Below are positions 10,813 through 21,493 of a DNA stretch of 64,000 nucleotides, piece after piece (position 1 is the stretch's first letter; each line of letters opens with the position of its first letter). This DNA is from Eurosta solidaginis. Taxonomy: Eukaryota; Arthropoda; Insecta; Diptera; Tephritidae. A program made the translations under genes and the position numbers. Under the pieces are notes generated by a model that was not told the DNA's origin, did not search any database, and saw only the letters and a list, made by a program, of their open reading frames with translations. The stretch lies in assembly GCF_040869045.1 (NCBI RefSeq), contig NC_090324.1, positions 53,163,346 to 53,227,345 on the forward strand, written 5' to 3'.

Positions 10813-12048
10813 GCCCCGTTTAGAGAAAAAGTACAGGTTTTCGTATATTGCGTTTTGGTCTGGAGTTTGCAGTTGGTGTTTGTTTGTTGAGTTCTGGTTG
10901 TGGTTCGCCGTTTTGTGTTGACTGCGTTGGTGATTCCAAAGGCGTATTTTCGTGCCAAATGTATGCAGGTTTCAAGCGATCGATACTGATATTGGTATGT
11001 TTTCCCCGGATCAACAATGTAAAAATTTTTTTTGTCGCTGTAGCACCTCAAATGGACCCTCGTATGGGGCCGTAAATGGCGGACGAATGCTCTCAGTGCG
11101 AACTAGAACGTGCGAGCATTTTCATAAATCTGGGTGCATGAAGCTCGTTGGTGACCCATGAAACTCTGATTGTGCCGGTCGCAATTTATCCATTGTCTGT
11201 CGTAAGTTTTTTAGGAATTCGTACGGTGTTATGACGGAGTCTGTATACTCAATAAATTCCCCAGGTATTTTGATAGTCGATCCGTATAACAGCTCTGCTG
11301 GGGAAACCTTTAATTCTTGTTTGTATGCAGCTCTTAGACCCAATAGCAAGAGGGGTAAGTTATCTGTCCATTGGTCCTTTCCGTTTGCCAAAACGGATGA
11401 TTTAAAGGTTCGATGCCAACGCTCGATCATACCATTTGCTTGTGGGTGATATGGCGTGGTTCTTATGTGCTTGGTTCCTAGCATTTTGTATAGTTCCTTT
11501 AGGATATGGGACTCGAACTGTCGTCCTTGATCGGTTGTTATGTACTGTGGACAACCAAATCTAGCAACCCAGGTTGCTACGAACGTGCGGGCAACAGTAT
11601 CGGCCGTAATGTTAGGAATCGGTACGGCATCCGGCCACCGCGTGAAGCGATCGATCATGGTTAGGCATTATCGTTGATCGTTATGTAGCGGGAGCAGTTC
11701 AATTATGTCGACATTGATATGAGCCAACCGACGATCCGGCAGGACGTACTTTTGAATGGGAGATTTGGTATGTCGGTGTACTTTTGACCTCTGACACTTT
11801 ATGCAATTCCGCACGAATGTGGCTGTTTGTTTTCGTATTCTAGGCCATACGAAGCGTTCAGTAACCAATCGAACTGTGGTTTTTGTACCAGGGTGCGACA
11901 TGCAATGAACGTTGTTTATTATCTGTTCTCGAAAACGCTTCGGTATGTACGGTCGTATGATTTTCGTGGATACATCGCACCAAAGCTCATATTCACCATC
12001 AATTTTAATATGTTTTAGTTTTAGCGAGGTAGTATTACTTTTTCGCAA
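10773..12048 (-). pseudogene. pol: CsRn1-like gypsy integrase
   Basis: HHCC zinc region: CMSHPGTKTTVRLV ... CIKCQRSKVHRH (about 11800-11900). After a frame break near 11660 the catalytic core follows: MIDRFTRWPDAVPIP, TTDQGRQFESHI and YHPQANGMIERWHRTFK (D, D, E triad). The C-terminal part, in a shifted frame at 10820-11017, reads IDRLKPAYIWHENTP and ends RPKRNIRKPVLFL before the 3' LTR. The enzyme inserts element DNA. At least two frame breaks. Confidence 0.9.
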
Positions 12049-12159
12049 TTCTTCTATTTCGGCGTCGCTCTCTTTTTCTTTAGCTATTTCGTTGAAGTCG
12101 ATATGTGATTTGATAGCAAGGACCCTTGATAGTAAATCTGCGATATTGTTGTTTGAGCC

Positions 12160-13590
12160 CTATATGTGGCGGAGATCAGTTGAAAATTGGCTTATGAAAT
12201 CCAGGTGGCGTTGTTGACGTGGTGATGCTTTTTCGTTATTTTGGTTGAAGGCATACGTAAGTGGTTTGTGGTCGGTCAATATATAAAATTGTCGACATTC
12301 CAGCATATATCTGAAATGTTTCACCGCTTTATACACGACCAATAGTTCGCGGTCGTATGTGCTGTACTTCCTCTCGGTGTTGGTTAGTTTTTTTGAAAAG
12401 TATCCAAGAGGTTGTGGTCCGTCTGCGGTCATCTGATTTAGAGCGGCACCCATCGCTACGTCAGATGCGTCGGTAGTTAGGAATAACGTACCGTCAGCTC
12501 GTGGGTGTGCGAGTATTGCTGCTGATGCGAGCTCGTGCTTACATTTTTCAAAGGCAGATGTTTGTTCGTCGTTCCACGACAGTTTGGTCTTATCATTTCG
12601 TTTGTTTCCTGGTATCATTTCGGTGAGAATTCGTTGATATTCAGCCGCTTTTGGTAAAAATTTGCGTTAAAATTTACTGTTGATATAAACTTTTTTAGTT
12701 GATATGCCGCCCCAGGTTTTTCAAACTTTTTTATAGCTTCTACGCGTTCCGGCAGTGGTTGTATACCAGAGGCTGTGATCAGATGCCCAAGGTACTTAAT
12801 CTGCCTTACACCGAATTCGAATTTGGCTTGGTTTATGGCCAGTCCGTACTCCCGTAACCGTGTGAATACATCTTGTAGATGTTGTCGGTGCTACTCGTCA
12901 TTTTGAGAGGCGACGAGTATGTCGTCGATGTAAGCGAAAACAAAGGTCAGACATCGAAGAGCTTCGTTAATCCACCTTTGAAATGACTGAGCAACGTTTC
13001 TTAGACCGAACGGCATATATAAATACTCGTAGAGACCGAACGGTGTCGTAATAGCTGTCTTGTGGACATCATTGGGGTGTATTGGCAATTGGTGATAGGC
13101 TTTTTGCAGGTCTATTTTTCTGAAGATTTTTTTGTCTTCTAACATCGCTGTACAATCCTGCAAGAACGGGATTGGGTAACTCTCTGGCGTTGTCTGTGCA
13201 TTCAACCTCCTGTAATCACCGCACGGGCGCCATGATCCATCTGATTTTTTTTACCATATGCAACGGGCTGGCATAGTTGCTGCTGGATGGACGTATAATA
13301 CCCTGGCGCATGAGAAGTTCGAATTCGGATTTTGCTATCTTAAGTTTGTTGGGCTAAAGGCGTCGGGCACGTTCAAACACTGGTTGCCCTGTCGTCTCTA
13401 TTCGATGTTGTGTCGTAAGGCCTCGGGATAGGCGAACTGATGATAAGGTAGTAATGTCTTTGAATTCCTGCAATATTTCTGCGTACTTTCTGGTGCTGTC
13501 GAATGTGCGGATTATTAACGCGCTTAACTGTTTTGGAAGGCTCTTCGCTTTAATTTTCGTCAAGTTGTAGATTAAGTGGTTATTTTTCAA
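12160..13590 (-). pseudogene. pol: CsRn1-like gypsy reverse transcriptase and RNase H
   Basis: The RT palm is at 12891-13205: KIDLQKAYHQLPIHP, TPFGLYEYLYMPFGLRN, FAYIDDILVAS (YIDD). RNase H at 12160-12618: LTTDASDVAMGAALNQ, YSTYDRELLVVYKAVKHFR, LTDHKPLTYAF. The linker at 13354-13590 and the thumb at 12619-12890 are in shifted frames. The order and motifs are those of Ty3/gypsy Pol. Frame breaks make it inactive. Confidence 0.9.
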
Positions 13591-13641
13591 GTCGATTAGA
13601 AGACCGTGATGGCGTATGAAGTCTGCGCCTATTATTGGGAT

Positions 13642-13917
13642 TTAGACATCTGCGATAGTAAAAGTCCAATCAAAGGTACGTCGAAGACCGAGATCGAGGC
13701 TGAGATTGCGTTGACCGAACGTGGCGATTGGAGTTCCGTTCGCAACATATAATTGTATGGTTGATTTGACACTAGAGGTTGCATATTTCCGAGGCAATAC
13801 GGATATGTCTGCTCCGGTGTCGATTAAGAACGGGATGGCGGATTTTTGGTCGCTAATTGCTAGGCGGTTAACACTGGCGACCGCCGCGTGTTTGCGCCAG
13901 TGGCCGCTGATAATCAT
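13642..13917 (-). pseudogene. pol: CsRn1-like gypsy aspartic protease
   Basis: Reads AIPFLIDTGADISVLPRKYA with the catalytic D-T-G, then YVANGTPIATFGQRNL-type strands. It lies between gag and RT as in gypsy elements. The frame is open for 91 codons but is not joined to neighbouring domains. Confidence 0.9.
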
Positions 13918-14821
13918 TTTTGATCGTTGTCGTTGTTATTCGACTTTTTGTACTTACATGGTTGTCGGCAGTTTCTGCTATCGGGGCCAAATTTCCTGTG
14001 GTACCAACACTCGTCGGGTTAGGTGGGCGTGCTGCTCCGAGCTCGTTCGGTAGATAGTTGTCGTGATCGTTGACGGGAGCGGCCGAATTGTCTATCACGC
14101 GCGCTATACATGCGATCGAATCTCTTTGATAGTTGGTTTATAGCACTGCGCAAATCGGCGTATTCCCCTTTGGGGTCGGTTGCTGGAGCTGGAGTCATCG
14201 GTTGTTTACCTAACCTGCCTTGTACAGCAGAAGTGCTATTTATTTGAAGGCTTATTGTGTCAACAATAGCGTCTGCTATTTTGAGATACTCCTCGGGCCG
14301 GCCTGTGCACGCGGCCACGGCTGCTTGAGCATAAATTGGTAAACGCTTTGCCCAAATGTTCTTGACGGCAGATTCATGCATAGCATCGCCTGCTAACCTC
14401 ATCATTTCGGAAAATAGTTGGCTCGGCTTTTGCTCCCCTATCTTTCATTTAGCATTTGGTTCAGACGCTTTTGTTGCCTATCTGCACAGAAGGTAATAAG
14501 CCTTGTTTTTATGTACACGTATTTACCTTGTTCGGGTATTTGGCCTGCCGTTGCTAAAAAATCTTGTAGCATACGTGGTCCTAACGCTGCCATGACTGTG
14601 TTGAACTCTTGAATGTCGCTTTTGATGCCCATTTCAGGGAACCAATAGTCCAAGCTAAGAAACCAGCCTTCAATGTTTCGTCGGTCAAACGTCAACATGT
14701 CAATTTTGACTGATACGGCGTTCATATCTAGTATTCCTGGGGGCGTTATTGTTTTGTTGCCTGGAATTCCATTGGGATCTTCGGTCGTGCCAGCCGTTTT
14801 GTTTTCTGTTGGTAGCGTCAT
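13868..14821 (-). pseudogene. gag: CsRn1-like gypsy gag
   Basis: The likely start is the ATG at 14819-14821 (MTLPTENKTAGTTED). The Gag block contains FDRRNIEGWFLSLDYWF and VMAALGPRMLQDFLA. After a stop near 14438 the next frame gives MMRLAGDAMHESAVKNIW and LPIYAQAAVAACTGRPEEY, then a basic Ser/Arg-rich tail (SRQRSRQLSTERARSS). A further frame (13868-14098) joins toward the protease. Capsid role by family. No clear zinc knuckle is seen. Confidence 0.8.
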
Positions 14822-14898
14822 TTTGCCAAATGAACTGAAATACTGTTAGCTTTTATGAAGCGCACCGTTACGTTTTTCTGGAACTTATTTTATTTTTG

Positions 14899-14913
14899 TC
14901 TCGGGGTCACCAA
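14899..14913 (-). promoter_or_regulatory. Primer binding site (tRNA-Trp type) of the gypsy element
   Basis: Minus-strand sequence TTGGTGACCCCGAGA directly after the 5' LTR. TGGTGACCCCGA is complementary to the 3' end of fly tRNA-Trp as I remember it, the primer used by CsRn1-like elements. One extra base separates it from the LTR. Confidence 0.65.
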
Positions 14914-15194
14914 TTTAGAATTTCGTACGTAGTTATAACACGTGTTTTCTACTGTATGATCAGATGAGACGTGGTTTTTGCCGATATGCGAATATGTTAT
15001 TGAAGCTATAATTCGCTCTATGTGTCAAGTGAACAGCTAACTGAAAAACACTCTCATCGTCGTTTATTCTTGTAACAGTGACTACAAGAAAATACAAACA
15101 CAAGAGTTTATTTTTACAGTGGCCAAAGAAGAGCTAAACTTAAACTAAGAGAAATCAAAATGTAATGTTGTCTATTTGTTGTAGAGCCACCACA
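14914..15194 (-). repeat. 5' LTR of the CsRn1-like gypsy element
   Basis: 281 bp, about 95% identical to 10532-10812. Its inner end is TTTAGAATT where the partner has TGTAGAATT, so the terminal CA of the LTR (element sense) has become AA. Confidence 0.9.
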
Positions 15195-15198
15195 TTTC

Positions 15199-16011
15199 TG
15201 TTTTTACACGATTTTTCTACACTTTATTATAATCAAAAAAAAAAAAATGTGGCAAGAAATATTGCACCTACTCTGGACTTTTTGTGGCGATTTGTACACT
15301 GCTGATGATGTGGTAATGTGGCAAGATGACTTTTAGTTTTGTCGTGGCTTATGCTGGCTGTCGCTTGCTCAGTGTTTTTGCACGTTGATATCAAATATAA
15401 TATAAGCTTACAGTTTTGGTTTTGTATAACTGTTGGTGGGCAAATACTTTTCCATATAAATTTTCGCTAATTATGTTGTGGACTGTATTGTTAAGGTGCT
15501 GTTTCAAATTTCCTGGTGAGATAGGACCAAAAGTTCGGCCGGGTTGCATCTGCTCCTGAGTCGGTGGGCGCACCGGGGACGATCTCAGTGGGAATATGGC
15601 GTGTGGAATAGAGAAAGAAAAAGATAAGACGAGATTTCCCGTTATAATTGTATATGCTTTATTATGTAGAGCTAAGAAATATTAAGGTTACAATATTACC
15701 CGATTGTAGTACAGAAAACGTTAGAATGAAACCTAACTCAAGATATGTCTGTGTGATATTGATTGTATAATATACACAAAGCTGTTTTATTGAATTGCGT
15801 GGTCTCTGTATGATATGCGTGGTTTCTATTACACAAGTATAACGGTTCTTGATCTAGGCAACTAAAAGTGGTTTTTAGGACAATTTATGACGCTGAATCC
15901 GATTCTTCATTCCATTTTTTAAGATTGATTCCAGTTTTTAATACAGTCAATAAATTCATTTTTAAAGATTTTTGTCAAATAATATTCATTTTATTAACTA
16001 AAAGTAACAAA
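15199..16011. other. Composite repeat D, copy A, leader continuation
   Basis: Continues the sequence broken at 10531. It is matched by 55331-55832 and, after an extra block in copy C, by 56438-56700. It holds an A-rich run near 15235. No convincing gene. Confidence 0.55.
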
Positions 16012-16421
16012 TCAGAAATGAAGATTGGTGGAACTTTGCCTTTTGTATTGTTTAGTATCTGTTTCGCGTATTAGAGTCCAACAGTAGTCGCTCATCATGC
16101 CTTCATCCCAAAATCCTTGGTATCGGGTTTCAATGTTGGCTAGATCTTGGTGTATCCGCTCTCCTTCTTCGTCGCTCGTATCACCATAGTTTTCGTGAAA
16201 AAAGTCGAGATGGGAATGCAGAAAATGCATCTTTAGAGACAATCTAGCTCCAATCCTTCCATAATTTTCCAACATATCGGAAATAATTTCCTTAAAATTA
16301 GGGGATTTGTGATTACCAATAAAATGGTGAACGATATTTTGAAAAATTGCCCATGCGGCTGCTTCATCGGCGTTAAACAAATTTGCAACACTGTCTCTGC
16401 AATTTTATTTGCTCTAATCAC
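16012..16421 (-). pseudogene. Remnant of an arthropod repeat-associated ORF of unknown function (ERYQGxW type)
   Basis: Minus-strand frame with DEAAAWAIFQNIVHHFIGNH, RIGARLSLKMHFLHSH, GERIHQDLANIETRYQGFW and DEGMMSDYCWTLIRETD. The pattern 'MSLKxHFLHSH ... GERxHQD ... RYQGxW ... MMxDYCW' occurs in many arthropod hypothetical proteins that look repeat-borne; I cannot name the function. An upstream frame (IRANKIAETVLQICLTP) is joined through a frameshift at about 16380. A second copy is at 56689-57066. Conserved His residues suggest a metal-binding or transposon-related protein, but that is inference. Confidence 0.55.
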
Positions 16422-16439
16422 TTATGTTATTTTACAGTT

Positions 16440-17030
16440 ACAGTTGAAATGACTTATCAAGCAGTGCCACTATTTAAAATCTGCTATAACAGCACAATGG
16501 TGCTATCATGCGAAACTCGGAAACTAGAATCAATTTTAAAAAACTGAATGCAGATTCGAATTCAGCATATCAAATATAGTTAAGAACCGTTCTTATCTGC
16601 TCAGATCCAAAATTTGACCTGAATTTGTAAACTTGTGTTATGATTTACTTGTGTTATATAGATTGGGAGTTTTGATTCACCATGCGTGGTGTAAACTCGA
16701 AAATTGGGGTTTCGCCTTACCTGGTTTATAGGTACTTAGTCTTTCTACTACCTCGTATATGCTGGTAAAAAATCTATTCGTATCATCCCAAAGAGGGAAT
16801 TCTTTTCGAGAGCCGAGGGATAGTTCCCATAGTGAGATGCTTTCCCTTGGCAGCTTCGATGAACACAGCTAAACGAGGATGGGGTTAAAGTCCTTTGTCG
16901 TCTTTCCCCCCGTGACGTTATGCCTAACGGCGGTTCACGTGTTGGAGACACATGAACAGGATTAGCCTGGTTTCATTGGGCCACTTGAAGTTGGTGCGCT
17001 ACCCCAACGTCTAATAAATAAAATAAAATA
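16440..17030 (+). repeat. Unclassified repeat with A-rich 3' tail, D copy A
   Basis: Matched nearly base for base at 57080-57662. It ends in AATAAATAAAATAAAATAAAA (about 17011-17031), a tail like that of a retroposed element in plus orientation. No coding domain recognised. The 5' limit is not known. Confidence 0.4.
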
Positions 17031-17058
17031 AAAGTCCGTTGTCGGGAGTCCTTAGGTA

Positions 17059-17334
17059 TTAAGGGTAGACATGATTGTTGTCTGCATCTTTTGGATTTGT
17101 TCTCCTTTTTTCGCAAATATTCAGCTTATTATCGACGAGTATCCTTTTGTTTTCGCACCTAGATTTGAGCGCTTCCCAGGCAAGCTTGAACTTATCATCG
17201 CTCAGTGAGTACTGTTTGACAAAAAGCCCCTCTTGCCCTTTTATTTTCAGGCGTGGGTGGGTGATAATTAGAAAGGTTTTTCCAGACTGCCGTGAACATA
17301 TCTCTAAAGAATAGCCAGTCTCTTTAGTGACCAT
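17059..17334 (-). pseudogene. gag: Second BEL/Pao-type gag fragment, D copy A
   Basis: Minus-strand frame with GYSLEICSRQSGKTFLI, KQYSLSDDKFKLAWEALKSR and CENKRILVDNKLNI. The 'LSDxxFxxAWExLxxRxENxRxLVxxxL' pattern is that of BEL/Pao Gag. It differs from the gag at 8950-9947, so it derives from another family or subfamily. A parallel copy is at 57707-57965. Confidence 0.7.
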
Positions 17335-18123
17335 TTTGAGCAGTAAACCTATAATGTACGCTTCGTTCTTTTATATGTCTTGTCTCAGCGCTCGTGAGTT
17401 CAAGTAATGTAGTTTAACTGGGTTTTATTTTTTGAGAGACCAGCCCAATATATGCTGGGTTTTGTTATATGAAATTTTTTCAGCGCTTCTGGGTACAAAT
17501 AATGTGGGTATATACGTATGTATATAAATACATATATATATATGTGGGAATATAGAACAATCTACTTCAATAGTATTACACTGTACAGACTTTGATGTAA
17601 TCGAGTGAGCGGATACTGAAATTTTCATGAACAGAAAAGATATAAATAGAAGAACAAGCAATCATTGAGGGGAGTTTCAATTTTTAAAATTTTCAAATTC
17701 ATTTCAAACTGTCACATTTTTTCAATTTTTTAATAAAAAACCAATAATTGTAATAAACATTTATTCAAGTGACCATATATATAAAATATTTGCCGGTAAA
17801 AACTGTGGTGAACCAACAATGCCTTTTTGTTTGCAGTGCCAATGCACTTGATTTCTTGACAAAGTAAACGTATGCCAATATGTAACAGATAATATGCTTT
17901 TGTTGCTTTCTTCTATTATGTTGTCACATATAGTCATGCACCTACTCCTATAAAAATGCCGACTCACTAGAAAAATTTTCCGACAGCATAAAATTTATAT
18001 GAGAATTGATTAACCTAAGATAACGTGGGACAATTTATGGTACAAAGCAAATTTCAAAATTTGTATATTTGGAAAATTAGGTTACATAAGATATCAAGAT
18101 AACAGCAAAATAAGTACAGTAGT
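17335..18123. other. Unassigned AT-rich region
   Basis: Up to about 17510 it matches the D copies at 58010-58110 and 35615-35660. A TA-rich microsatellite lies at 17511-17545. No gene recognised after that. Confidence 0.4.
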
Positions 18124-18760
18124 TTGAAAATCAAATATTTGACGACCGCTATGTTAAGAATTTACTTGGGAATAAAAATATATGATAAGCTGAATTTCAA
18201 CGAGCACGTGGATTATACGGTAGGAAAAATAGCGGAAAAGTTATATTTTACACAACGAATCTGCAAATATTTAAATAGAAGATATAAAATCATCGTCTAC
18301 AGATCTATAATCGAACCTCATTTTATTTATTGTCCAACTATATTTTTCATCTTGCGAGATAGTCAGATATACAAGCTACAAAAGCAACAGAACCAAGCTA
18401 TGAGATTCATTCTCAAAAAAACGGTATGACCCACCTATCAGAGACATGCTATGCTCTTAATTGGCTTAGCATTAGACAGCAACTTTTTTATTATAGCATG
18501 AAATTTATTAAAAACATAATAGAAGGAACTTTGCCTGCGTATTTGAGGACTAATATAAAATATGTAAAATATATGCACTCTGTAAATACTCGTAAAAAAA
18601 TGATTTTATTCTGCCGGCTTATAAAACTGAAGCAGAAAAATGTAATCTGTATTATAAAGGTCTTAAATCCTATAATGAACTAGCGAATGATATTAAATCA
18701 TGTCATTCCAATAAATTCAAACAAAAATTGTACAATTACTGCAGAACACTACCAATTTAG
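18124..18760 (+). pseudogene. 5'-truncated non-LTR reverse transcriptase C-terminus
   Basis: First frame: IYLGIKIYDKLNFNEHVDY, RSIIEPHFIYCPTIFF, YKLQKQQNQAMRFILKK. A +1 shift at about 18425 leads to LSETCYALNWLSIRQQLFYY and GTLPAYLRTNIKY. A third frame (18656-18760) supplies LKSYNELANDIKSC and KFKQKLYNY before a stop. This is the thumb/C-terminal part of a CR1-type or related RT. Catalytic motifs are absent. Confidence 0.75.
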
Positions 18761-19160
18761 TGCTGGACAGGCGGGCTTCCATAGCATCGATAGAAGTTCA
18801 GCGAAATTATTCTGCTGTGTAGCGCCAAGACTTCCAAGCTCTTGTACGTATACAAAAAAGGTTGCCGAAGCACATACTGAAATGCATCACTCGATTAACT
18901 CAGTACATCGCCGTGCAGATGTTGCCTTCGCGCTTTACTAACATGCGTAAAATGCCTACATACTACATACTACTAGCACAACACTTTGTTCGCATGATCT
19001 GGAAGTCTCCCATCCATAGTACTCCAAGGTAGGACATAGATGTAACTTTTCTAGATTGCATAGTCCAGAAGACAATTATAAACATATAAAATAGATTTAA
19101 GTTAGGCTTAGGAAAGCCGTAATAAATAAATACATTACATTACATTACATTTATTACTTC
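18761..19160 (+). other. 3' UTR of the truncated non-LTR element with ACATT tail
   Basis: No gene. It ends in AATAAATAAATACATTACATTACATTACATT at about 19121-19151, a short-unit tail expected at a non-LTR 3' end (the run is quoted in two parts: AATAAATAAATA then repeated CATTA). Confidence 0.55.
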
Positions 19161-19195
19161 TCAAAGTACTCATAGACATTTAATGCTATGTTTAA

Positions 19196-21289
19196 TCAGA
19201 TCTGGTTTCTGCGGTATTTCAAAAATGACCATTTTTTAACAACCTCGTGAAGATTTATTTCGTCCACTTTATCCTTCGAAGAATATAGCAGCATCAAACA
19301 TTTCATTGACTTAAAGAGTTTAGGGCCCAATAATTGCATGGAATCCTCAAATGCTCTTGCAATTTTGAAGTGATTTGTGAGTTCTAGAGAAACGATGTTT
19401 AATAAAAAAAATGTGCAACTTACATCTTTGTCTGGGTGTAATATTCCCACTAAAATGTTTGATACGAAACGGCCTTGTATGTCAGTCGTTTATCAATTGA
19501 TACCCACAAAAAGTGGTTGTTTAGGCAGGATGCTTAACTTTTCCGCATCTGATTGCGATCCCCCTAATTCAACTCTGCAATTCCATACTCGATACTCGAT
19601 TTATTTATACACACCCACAGATAATCCAAAACTATCTTCTAAAATTCGGAATCCTTTTCTTCTTTCTTTTCTGTTAAAACATGTACGATACCTTCAAAAG
19701 AAACCCATACGGCTTTTACCGTTTCAGCTCTAGGAGTCCATCGCGTTTTAGACAAATTTTTCAACTGCAATGAGTTTTCAATCTTTTCCAATCCTTCTCT
19801 CAAATATTTGAAACGTTTTGTGCTACCATAAAAAAAAGTACAATGCTTCCAAAACATTGAAAAATTCTGTAATTAAGGCACTGGCATTTCACGCTGTTTC
19901 CACAAATGTGTTGGTCCGATGAGCCTGACATGGAATATAAGGGATTTCTTTTTCACACTTTTCCGATAATTTCTTTTGCGTGCCAATATATTTTCCCGAC
20001 ATGTTTTTGGCATAGTCGTACGATTGGAAAACAATGTTTTTAATAGAAATTTTAAGTGATTGAAGGGCCGACACAATTTTATTGGACAAGTCTTCTCCGA
20101 AACAAGTTCACCCTTAATAGCAATTCGATCTTGATGAGACGGGTCCGGAGTAGTGTCAGCCATGACAGAAAAAATACCTGCTTGGTTGACTTCATTTATA
20201 ACGGCTTCTTGAGTTTCAATCCCTAAGAGAGCAATGAATTAATTTTGTGTGGCTATACCAAGATACGACACGTGACGTCGTCTTCTTGAAGTTTCATCTA
20301 GCCATTTCTTCAATAAAGGGCAATGGCGCTAAACTAGGTTGACAATTTGTAGGAAATTTCCATCGCCGTTTCCCAAACTGTCATCGTGACCACGAAAAGC
20401 CAAACCTTGCCTTCCCAAGGTTCTAGAAACATCAACAAGGGTTTGCAGAACTTTCAAATGGTATTCTTTTTCTTGTGCTTCTTGAATCGCGTATTCTCTG
20501 ATGGATTTGCCCATTAAGATTTTGATATTGGCTCCTTCATTGATGAAATTGCAGAAATCACTTAAAGCGGCTCGATGAGATTCTGAAGTGAAATGTTCAG
20601 CCAATTTTCTTTTTTTATTTTGACCTCGGCTCTTCATTTTATGCCACTGACGAACACCTACCGATACGCATTCTGGACTAGCTTGCGATCTCCCAATGCC
20701 TTCCAAAAATAAAATGCAAACAAAGCAAAATGCAGCGTCTTTATATGAACTGTACTCTAATAATGAGTATTCTGTATACCATGCAGGGTTGAATCGACAT
20801 TGCTTTTTCAACGAAATTTTGGGCATTGATTGGATAAACGTCAAGATTTGGCTGGTATGGTCCAAGAGCACTTAAATATTTGCGTTCATTGGTAGTCGAT
20901 ATTTTCATTCTTTTTCAAGGGGCATGATCGACTATAGCTTCACTACAAACATGCAGAAAAGATTTATTACGCCCAAGATTGTTTTCCTCTTCTTTTGCAA
21001 TTTCTAACCATTTTTCACTCTCTTCGTTAATATTCTTTAAACAGTCGGTTACATCGCTGAAAAATGCTGTCAAATTTGGCACAGCTTGGTTTTTAATTCT
21101 ACTCAAGACCTCACTCATTCGTTCAAAGTTTGTCAGAAATACAGCAATCTTGCCGCAGAATTGAACCCAAGTGTCTGTTTCTTTTGATGGGAGTAGTGAA
21201 GTCGGTGATGGTTCAGATGTTAGTGTTAACTGATCTGGTAACATATCACGTTTTGTAGCACGCAATGTTTTCAATCTTTTCAGAATCAC
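19196..21289 (-). pseudogene. hAT-superfamily transposase relic, TTF/ZMYM-type
   Basis: In order on the minus strand: an N-terminal low-complexity segment (20915-21289); a TTF-type zinc-finger region with FNPAWYTEYSLLEYSSYKDA, AFCFVC and HFTSESHRAALSDF (20329-20871); then DUF4371-like sequence TLGRQGLAFRGHDDSLGN, MADTTPDPSHQDRIAI (first catalytic Asp context) and QSYDYAKNMSGKYIGT; then SKTRWTPRAETVKAV and a C-terminal helical part (19196-19450). A cut-and-paste transposase in origin. Several stops and frame changes, plus an extra block at about 19470-19640, show it is dead. Confidence 0.8.
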
Positions 21290-21454
21290 TGCAAATTTTT
21301 GACCATAATTTTTCCGACAAATTGCCGACTAGTAAAAATAATTAAAAATTATTTTTAGTGCTTCAACATATTTGGTATCTATCACAAAAAAATTTAAATT
21401 TTTAAAAAATCACTAGAACCTTTGACTATCGTCTTTTCGACAAAATACCGACTA

Positions 21455-21493
21455 GGAACACCCCCCCCCCACACCCCCCTCGGGACGGCCCTG
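21455..21493 (-). repeat. Terminal sequence of the hAT relic
   Basis: In minus sense the end reads CAGGGCCGTCCCGAGGGG, a hAT-like terminus starting CAGGG, next to long G runs. The matching end on the left was not found, so the element is probably truncated there. Confidence 0.6.

Larger units (their letters stand above)
10532..15194 (-). mobile_element. Complete Ty3/gypsy retrotransposon, CsRn1-like, minus strand
   Basis: 4663 bp with two LTRs of about 281 bp, 4-bp target duplication TTTC (10528-10531 and 15195-15198), gag, protease, RT, RNase H and integrase in gypsy order. The undisturbed target can be read in D copy C near 55327-55345. The primer site matches the 3' end of tRNA-Trp, which is typical of CsRn1-clade elements, and the integrase end has VSIDRLKPAY-like sequence. 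I count about 15 differences between the LTRs (about 5%), so the insertion is not very recent. All genes are frameshifted. Confidence 0.9.
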
